NCBI RefSeq assembly: GCF_000302455.1
Contig: NZ_AMPO01000008.1
Span: 52,501 to 65,000, forward strand
Direction of reading: 5' to 3'
Length of the DNA: 12,500 nucleotides
Source: Methanobacterium formicicum DSM 3637
GTDB taxonomy: Archaea > Methanobacteriota > Methanobacteria > Methanobacteriales > Methanobacteriaceae
Position 1 is the first letter of the stretch; each line of letters begins with the position of its first letter. Positions 7,491-12,500 of this stretch are shown here, piece by piece. The notes below the pieces were generated by a model. The model was given only the letters and a program-made list of their open reading frames with translations. It was not told the origin of the DNA and did not search any database. The position numbers and the translations under genes were made by a program.

Positions 7491-8060
7491 ATGAAAAAAT
7501 CTTTAGGAGCCAAAACCATAACCTATCCCACTCCAGTATTTGTAGTGGGGGCCTATGACTCGGAAGGAAACCCCAACGTCATGACTGCAGCATGGGGTGG
7601 GATTTGCTGTTCTGTTCCACCGTGCATAGCCATTTCTTTAAGAGAAGCAACCTACACCTACCATAATATTATGGATAGTAAAGCATTCACCATCAGCATC
7701 CCTTCTGAAGAACACGTAAAAGAAGCCGATTATTTTGGAATAGCATCTGGAAAGGACGTGAATAAATTCCAGGCCACTGGGCTCTCCCCTGTGAAAAGTG
7801 AAGTAGTGAATGCACCTTACGTGGGTGAGTTTCCCTTTGTAATAGAATGTGAATTACTGCAAAGCGTGAAAATTGGATTGCACACCCAATTTATAGGTGA
7901 AATAAAAGATGTTAAGGTGGATGAGTCTTTTGCTGATGAGGACTCATTAATTGAAAAAATCAAGCCACTCATCTACAGCCCGGATAACTTATCCTATTAT
8001 GGTATTGGTAAGATGGTGGGGAAGGCCTTTTCTGTGGGAAAAGAGTTGAATAAGAAATAA
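7491..8060 (+). CDS. Flavin reductase family protein, second copy
   Basis: The 189-residue FMN-binding split-barrel protein has YPTPVFVVGAYDSEGNPNVM near the N-terminus (about residues 12-31), where an SEGxPN segment is typical for flavoredoxin-like members. AAWGGICCSVPPCIAISLRE follows (about 33-52), and the second half carries KAFTISIPS, KEADYFGIASGKDVNKF (about 78-94) and QFIGEIKDVKVDE. It shares its fold and several blocks with the 2272-2844 protein (KAFxIxxP, KExDYxGxxSG), but the two are clearly diverged. C40, C41 and C45 form an unusual CCSVPPC cluster not present in the first copy. It could pass electrons between a reduced cofactor and an iron-sulfur or flavin partner in the island. 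The gene converges with comE. Confidence 0.87.
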   Translation: MKKSLGAKTITYPTPVFVVGAYDSEGNPNVMTAAWGGICCSVPPCIAISLREATYTYHNIMDSKAFTISIPSEEHVKEADYFGIASGKDVNKFQATGLSPVKSEVVNAPYVGEFPFVIECELLQSVKIGLHTQFIGEIKDVKVDESFADEDSLIEKIKPLIYSPDNLSYYGIGKMVGKAFSVGKELNKK

Positions 8061-8100
8061 ACCATTCCCTAACTTTCTTATTTACCATTTTTTATTTTTA
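8061..8100 (+). terminator. T-tract terminator between convergent genes
   Basis: Two plus-strand T-runs, six T at 8088-8093 and five T at 8095-8099, follow the second flavin reductase gene and overlap the comE stop codon. They fit an archaeal intrinsic terminator for the plus-strand transcript. Confidence 0.45.
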
Positions 8101-8652
8101 TTTACCCTGTACTTCCCTTATGAACCGTTCTTTTATCTCTTCTGGTTCCATTGGGATCACTGGAACCTTTGCATTACCTGCCTGTATTTTCACGTGAACA
8201 AAAACAGGTCCTTCCATGTCCAGAACAGGGGAAAAATCGATTTTATCTTCAGATTCCGTGTAAAGAATAGTATTTTTAAATCCTACTCCTTCTGCTACCT
8301 TTTTAAGGTCTGTGGTGGAGGAGTAAGTGCACTGGTTACCTGTACTGCCGTAACATTCATTGTCCAGTACTACCAGCACCAGATTCTGGGGTGACTGGTT
8401 GTAGATGGTTACCAGACTGCCCAGGTTCATTAACAGTGATCCATCACCGTCAAAAACAATTACTTTCCTTTTTTGGCTCAGGGCCAGTCCAAGGCCTATG
8501 GATGATGCCATACCCATTGATCCCATCATATAGAAATGTTTCGGGGAATCTTTAACATGGTAAAGTTCCCTGGAGGGGAATCCTATATTGCAGACAACCA
8601 GTTCATCTTTTAACTGACTGGTTATTTGTTCCAGGGCTGTTATTCTTTCCAT
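8098..8652 (-). CDS. comE: Sulfopyruvate decarboxylase, beta subunit (coenzyme M biosynthesis)
   Basis: ComE with ComD forms the thiamin-diphosphate enzyme that decarboxylates 3-sulfopyruvate to sulfoacetaldehyde, the fourth step of the PEP-dependent coenzyme M pathway, in the cytosol. The 184-residue product is the diphosphate-binding half of a ThDP enzyme. The motif runs from G69-D70-G71 (VFDGDGSLLMNLGSL) to N98 (VVLDNECYG), the classic GDG-x(about 27)-N. MMGSMGMASSIGLGLALS (42-59) is the conserved pre-motif helix. Its length is typical of the stand-alone beta subunit. GGGAG upstream supports the start. comD lies immediately upstream, separated by 61 bases, so the two are probably one operon. 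Confidence 0.93.
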   Translation of the reverse strand: MERITALEQITSQLKDELVVCNIGFPSRELYHVKDSPKHFYMMGSMGMASSIGLGLALSQKRKVIVFDGDGSLLMNLGSLVTIYNQSPQNLVLVVLDNECYGSTGNQCTYSSTTDLKKVAEGVGFKNTILYTESEDKIDFSPVLDMEGPVFVHVKIQAGNAKVPVIPMEPEEIKERFIREVQGK

Positions 8653-8713
8653 TTTTATAATCTCCCTTGTTTAAATTTTTATTATTTTTTAATATTGAGT
8701 TATACTGCCTGAT

Positions 8714-9205
8714 CTACCAGAAACTGATCTCCAGTAATATTCCCAGTGGTGATCCGCCCAGTTCTGCCAGTATCCATGATTCTGGTATGAGTTTAAGTGC
8801 TTCTTCTGGTGTTTTGGGATTTATGTAGGCGATCTCAAGGGTGTCCAGAATACCTGTGGTGGCTTCTCCCATGGGAATCTGAGCACCCATGAATTCTCCT
8901 TCAGTACCCCGGTGACTTATGATCATGAGTATGGGGAACTGATAAAGTTTAAAAAGAGAGGCCAGGACATTAACTGAGTTTCCCAGTCCAGAGTTCTGCA
9001 TCAGGATGGCTGGTTTTTTATCTGCCATGTAAGCCCCGGCTGCCATACCAAATCCTTCTTCTTCCCGGGTTACTGGAACGTGGATGATATCTGGGTCACA
9101 GTCCACCATTTCCATGAGTTTACCCAGGTTCACACAGGGTACACTGACCACAAAATTGATTCCAGCTTTTTTCAGCCCATCAAAAACTGCCTGACTGCTG
9201 TCCAT
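8714..9205 (-). CDS. comD: Sulfopyruvate decarboxylase, alpha subunit (coenzyme M biosynthesis)
   Basis: The 163-residue protein is the pyrimidine-binding half of the sulfopyruvate decarboxylase. The catalytic glutamate region reads VPVTREEEGFGMAAGAYMAD (43-62), with E49/E50 placed to activate the ThDP aminopyrimidine, followed by MQNSGLGNSVN (69-79) and ISHRG (96-100). Separate alpha and beta genes are the usual arrangement in Methanobacteriales; in some other methanogens the two are fused. GGGAG at 9217-9221 (minus strand) is the ribosome binding site, and the start codon is the ATG at 9205. The five-copy 19-bp repeat array lies directly upstream, with the nearest TATA-like element about 40 bases from the start codon. 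Confidence 0.93.
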   Translation of the reverse strand: MDSSQAVFDGLKKAGINFVVSVPCVNLGKLMEMVDCDPDIIHVPVTREEEGFGMAAGAYMADKKPAILMQNSGLGNSVNVLASLFKLYQFPILMIISHRGTEGEFMGAQIPMGEATTGILDTLEIAYINPKTPEEALKLIPESWILAELGGSPLGILLEISFW

Positions 9206-9244
9206 GTTTTTAATATCTCCCTATTTTTTTGGTAAATTAGATTA

Positions 9245-9253
9245 TTTTATACA
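9245..9253 (-). promoter_or_regulatory. Candidate TATA box of comDE, inside the first repeat
   Basis: On the minus strand TGTATAAAA lies about 40 bases before the comD start codon, predicting a transcription start near 9222 and a very short leader that just includes the ribosome binding site. The same element recurs in each of the four upstream repeats. Confidence 0.45.
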
Positions 9254-9358
9254 ATTAATCATGTTTTATACAATTAATCATGTTTTATACAATTAATCAT
9301 GTTTTATACAATTAATCATGTTTTATACAATTAATCATGTTTTATGCATTAAATCTTG
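9245..9358. repeat. 19-bp tandem repeat array upstream of comD
   Basis: The unit TTTTATACAATTAATCATG is repeated five times without a single difference at 9245-9263, 9264-9282, 9283-9301, 9302-9320 and 9321-9339. A sixth copy at 9340-9358 differs at four positions, and a decayed partial unit (TTTCATGCAATG) follows to about 9370. There are no spacers. On the comD coding strand each unit reads CATGATTAATTGTATAAAA and carries a TATA-like element. Perfect identity of five copies with a decayed distal edge suggests recent expansion by slippage or unequal exchange. A regulatory role on comDE is possible. Confidence 0.9.
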
Positions 9359-9461
9359 TTTCATGCAATGTTTCATGCATTTGTATCATTTTTATCCCAT
9401 TACATAATGTTTAAATGATTAACATTTGTCCCCAAATCCCTAAATGGTCCAAATCTTCTGG
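9359..9461. other. Spacer between the repeat array and the TIGR04076-type gene
   Basis: About 100 A/T-rich bases with decayed repeat-like CATGCA words near 9362-9380 and no ORF. Nothing else is recognisable. Confidence 0.4.
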
Positions 9462-9776
9462 TTAATCCTCCACTCGTTCCAGTAAAAAAATTACAGGACG
9501 TATCCCATCGGTGCAACAGGCAATCATGGTATTTTCATCTTTCATCCAACCCTGGAACAGATCTTCTTTAAAGTTACCCCCCGTTAATAAGGCTGTTACA
9601 AATCTTAAAAGATCGTTCCATGCCCAGTCACAGAATCCTTCTGGTTTTTCAAATCCAGTAACAAATTCCTGTCCTTCATGGAGAAGGGGGCAGGGACCAA
9701 CTTCCTGCTGACAGTAATCCCCTGCCAGTTCACTTTGTACGGTGGTTTTAAGGACCGTGATTTTACATAATACCAT
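9462..9776 (-). CDS. TIGR04076-type Cys/Trp-rich small protein
   Basis: The 104-residue product matches my memory of the uncharacterised TIGR04076 family: an N-terminal CKITVLKTT strand (C4), C22 and C29 (DYCQQEVGPCPLLHEGQEF), the signature PEGFCDWAWNDL (45-56, C49, W51, W53), and a C-terminal CCTDGIRPVIFLLERV (87-102). Several cysteines and paired tryptophans are conserved in the family, which is widespread in anaerobes; no function is established. Metal or iron-sulfur binding is plausible but not shown. I chose the ATG at 9776 because family members begin close to this CKI strand; the frame continues upstream to 9842 with an Arg-rich stretch that looks non-coding. The gene lies between comC and comD, with gaps of about 230 and 256 bases, so it may be independently transcribed. 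Confidence 0.8.
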   Translation of the reverse strand: MVLCKITVLKTTVQSELAGDYCQQEVGPCPLLHEGQEFVTGFEKPEGFCDWAWNDLLRFVTALLTGGNFKEDLFQGWMKDENTMIACCTDGIRPVIFLLERVED

Positions 9777-9831
9777 TATCAATCGCCTTGTTCTTCTAAA
9801 ATGGCATCTTAATCTATGATATCTTAAAAGA

Positions 9832-9859
9832 CTTAAACTCATTTTTTGTTGAGTTAAAG
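9832..9859. promoter_or_regulatory. Imperfect dyad upstream of the TIGR04076-type gene
   Basis: CTTAAACTCA (9832-9841) and TGAGTTAAAG (9850-9859) form an inverted repeat with one mismatch and an 8-base spacer. The right arm is also the first member of the degenerate GAGTT repeat family that continues to about 9973. Confidence 0.4.
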
Positions 9860-9973
9860 ATTACACAAATTCTAGAGTTTAAAGATTCACTATTTTTGTG
9901 TAGTTAAACGATTAAATAACATTATTTGTAGAGTTTTAACTCAATGAAATGATATTTGTGGAGTTTATCTTTT
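9845..9973. repeat. Five degenerate direct repeats upstream of the TIGR04076-type gene
   Basis: A loose motif TTTGT-N-GAGTTTAAAGATT recurs with its GAGTT core (TAGTT in the third copy) at 9851, 9875, 9901, 9931 and 9961, steps of 24, 26, 30 and 30 bases. Four of the five copies keep TTTGT directly before the core, and the first three keep the AAAGATT-like end (AAAGATT, AAAGATT, AAACGATT). It fills almost the whole gap between comC and the TIGR04076-type gene. It could be an array of regulator sites or a decayed tandem repeat. There is no ORF here. Confidence 0.5.
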
Positions 9974-10004
9974 AATGTGGGTTCATTAAAACTTATTGGA
10001 GTAA

Positions 10005-11030
10005 TTATCCCAATATATCATCCATATCCACATTTGTTTTGGTAGCTATTTCTCTTAACTGTTCCACCAGTGTATCGTCTAGGGGAATACCTTCTTCCTG
10101 GTGAGTTTTCACGTTCCTGACTTCGAAATCCCCGGGTATCATCACGTTGGGTGTGGCTTTAATTTCAGCAATGAACTCATCAACATCCCTTTTAAAGTCG
10201 TCCATTTCCACGAACTTGGATGGGTCGATTGCGGTGATGAGGTCTCCTTTGGTGCAGGTAACTTCGGGGTTGGCGGTTCCGGTGACGGCCTTACCATAGG
10301 ATGCATTTACCAGGGGGCCGGCCATTATTTCAATCATGAATGATAGTGCGTATCCTTTATGGGCTCCAAATGGTAATATTGATCCCTTAAGGGCTTCCAC
10401 TGGATCTGTGGTTGGGTTTCCATCTGCATCCAGGGCAACGTTTGGGGGTATAGATTCTCCCTTACGCTTTGATTCCAGGAGTTTTCCCCGGGCAGATGCT
10501 GAGGTTGCCATGTCCACTGAGACGTAATGACTATCTGAGGGTATTCCTATGGCTAGGGGGTTGGTTCCCAGTATTGGTTCTTTTCCTCCAATAGGGGCAA
10601 CTGCTGGTTCTGTGTTGGCAATTACAATACCAATTAAATCTTCCATAATGGCCATGTCTGAGTAATAGCCAGCCACTCCGAAATGGTTGGAGTTGTGAAT
10701 ACCCACCATACCTATTCCTGTTTCTTTAGCTTTCTGGATGGCCATTTCCATACTCCTGTAGGTTACAACATGCCCGAATCCATGATTACCGTTTACCCGT
10801 GCGGTGGCAGCACTTTCTTTCTCCACAGTTACTTCGGTTTGGGGTTTGATGGTGCCAACTTCCAGGCCTTTAATGTACTGGGGGAACCTACCAATCCCGT
10901 GGGATGTGAAACCCTTAAGATCCGCATCCAGGGTTACTTCGGCAATTATGGATGCTTCTTCTGATGGCACATCCAGATGAGTTAAAATATCAATTATCAA
11001 GGATAATTCCTGTTCTGGAGTAATTTTCAT
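10005..11030 (-). CDS. comC: L-sulfolactate dehydrogenase (coenzyme M biosynthesis)
   Basis: ComC oxidises (R)-sulfolactate to sulfopyruvate with NAD+, providing the substrate of ComDE. The 341-residue protein is a member of the LDH2/MDH2 malate/L-lactate dehydrogenase family. Visible signatures are DLKGFTSHGIGRFPQYI (37-53), GHVVTYRSM (86-94), the catalytic-histidine segment GIHNSNHFGVAGYY (110-123, H116), GTNPLAIGIP (155-164), VDMATSASARGK (172-183) and LPFGAHKGYALSF (219-231). MDH2-type malate dehydrogenases are close relatives; the nearby comDE genes favour ComC. AAGGTGAT at 11036-11043 (minus strand) is a near-ideal ribosome binding site seven bases before the ATG at 11030. The candidate TATA is TACAATATAG around 11073-11082. 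Confidence 0.9.
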   Translation of the reverse strand: MKITPEQELSLIIDILTHLDVPSEEASIIAEVTLDADLKGFTSHGIGRFPQYIKGLEVGTIKPQTEVTVEKESAATARVNGNHGFGHVVTYRSMEMAIQKAKETGIGMVGIHNSNHFGVAGYYSDMAIMEDLIGIVIANTEPAVAPIGGKEPILGTNPLAIGIPSDSHYVSVDMATSASARGKLLESKRKGESIPPNVALDADGNPTTDPVEALKGSILPFGAHKGYALSFMIEIMAGPLVNASYGKAVTGTANPEVTCTKGDLITAIDPSKFVEMDDFKRDVDEFIAEIKATPNVMIPGDFEVRNVKTHQEEGIPLDDTLVEQLREIATKTNVDMDDILG

Positions 11031-11072
11031 ATAATATCACCTTCCTAAAGTTAGTTCAAGCAATCTAATTCA

Positions 11073-11082
11073 CTATATTGTA
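11073..11082 (-). promoter_or_regulatory. Candidate comC promoter
   Basis: On the minus strand TACAATATAG lies about 45 bases before the comC start codon, at a spacing that predicts a transcription start near 11050 and a short leader. The element is only a moderate match to the archaeal TATA consensus, and purM read-through is an alternative. Confidence 0.35.
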
Positions 11083-11147
11083 AACCTAAAATTCGAAAAT
11101 AATAATTATTCAATCACTATTTCCCAGTTTAAAACTATTTTTCCAGT

Positions 11148-12306
<1,159 letters not shown>

Positions 12307-12500
12307 TTATGGCCTTTTGAATGGTAAAAAATGTATAATAGATAGTTTGGCCAAAGATGGAAGATTAATTTTCCGGTGCTGGTTCTGAAAGTGGGTTACC
12401 TTTTCTTCAGATTTTTCATGGGGACAATTTAAAAGGAAGTTCACCACATCTATCATGGCATTAACTCCTATTTGTCGAACCCGGTAATCATCATCGTCAA
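12307..12500 (-). CDS. 3' end of an unidentified gene, possibly frameshifted
   Basis: Read on the minus strand from the window edge, one frame is open for 63 codons to a TAA at 12307-12309. The first 33 residues (DDDDYRVRQIGVNAMIDVVN, then FLLNCPHEKSEEK) look like genuine helical protein, vaguely HEAT-repeat-like. The last 30 (VTHFQNQHRKINLP and onward) do not look coding. A one-base shift at the four-A run (TTTT at 12401-12404 on the plus strand) would continue instead as GNPLSEPAPEN and stop at 12365-12367, a more natural acidic C-terminus. I do not recognise the family. The start lies outside the window. Confidence 0.4.
   Translation of the reverse strand, partial: DDDDYRVRQIGVNAMIDVVNFLLNCPHEKSEEKVTHFQNQHRKINLPSLAKLSIIHFLPFKRP

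Noticed and set aside
9245..9358. Short direct repeats as a CRISPR array
   Set aside because: The 19-bp units abut with no unique spacers between them, and there are no cas genes; this is a simple tandem repeat.
9206..9461. Replication origin (repeat-rich, A/T-rich region)
   Set aside because: No origin recognition box pattern or cdc6/orc1 gene is nearby; the repeats fit a promoter-proximal tandem array better.
9777..9842. 22-residue Arg-rich extension of the TIGR04076-type protein
   Set aside because: Family members start near the CKITVL strand, and the extension is A/T-driven sequence next to the promoter dyad.

Overview
The window looks like chromosomal DNA of a methanogenic archaeon, most likely of the order Methanobacteriales (a Methanobacterium-like genome). 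The evidence is three genes of the phosphoenolpyruvate route to coenzyme M (comC, comD, comE), an archaeal GatB end, archaeal-type TATA boxes, GGTGAT/GAGGTG ribosome binding sites, AT-rich intergenic DNA with T-tracts, and a small archaeal DUF504 protein. This assignment rests on recalled family knowledge, not on a search.

Layout. (1) 1-2016, plus strand, housekeeping: the 3' end of gatB, then three genes joined by ATGA stop/start overlaps (a DUF504/RNA-repair-domain protein, a CBS-CBS-ParB-like protein, and hisE). (2) 2272-8060, a redox island: a flavin reductase-fold protein, an aldo/keto reductase with a C-terminal iron-sulfur domain, a divergent MarR-type regulator, a ferredoxin-nitroreductase fusion, a DmpI-like tautomerase, an NQO1-like flavodoxin-fold quinone reductase, a second small nitroreductase and a second flavin reductase-fold protein. 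(3) 8098-11030, minus strand, coenzyme M genes: comC, a Cys/Trp-rich TIGR04076-type protein, comD and comE. (4) 11148-12500, minus strand: purM and the 3' end of an unidentified gene that may be frameshifted.

How the parts work together. The redox island is the part most likely to hold an undescribed system. Two promoters, one before the first flavin reductase (about 2193-2223) and one in the marR/ferredoxin-nitroreductase divergent gap (about 4651-4680), share the exact 11-mer TGTACATACAA. In both cases it lies in a dyad just downstream of the plus-strand TATA box, where an archaeal repressor would block RNA polymerase recruitment. The MarR protein encoded in the gap has a Cys-rich N-terminus and is the obvious candidate to bind both sites. 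I infer a thiol- or electrophile-responsive regulon of flavin and iron-sulfur enzymes (quinone, nitro-compound or O2 stress). The regulation is inferred from sequence only.

The coenzyme M section is notable for its non-coding DNA. Five perfect 19-bp tandem repeats plus one degenerate copy sit directly upstream of comD, each carrying a TATA-like element on the coding strand. A separate family of five degenerate repeats lies upstream of the TIGR04076-type gene. I saw no tRNA, rRNA, CRISPR array or insertion sequence.
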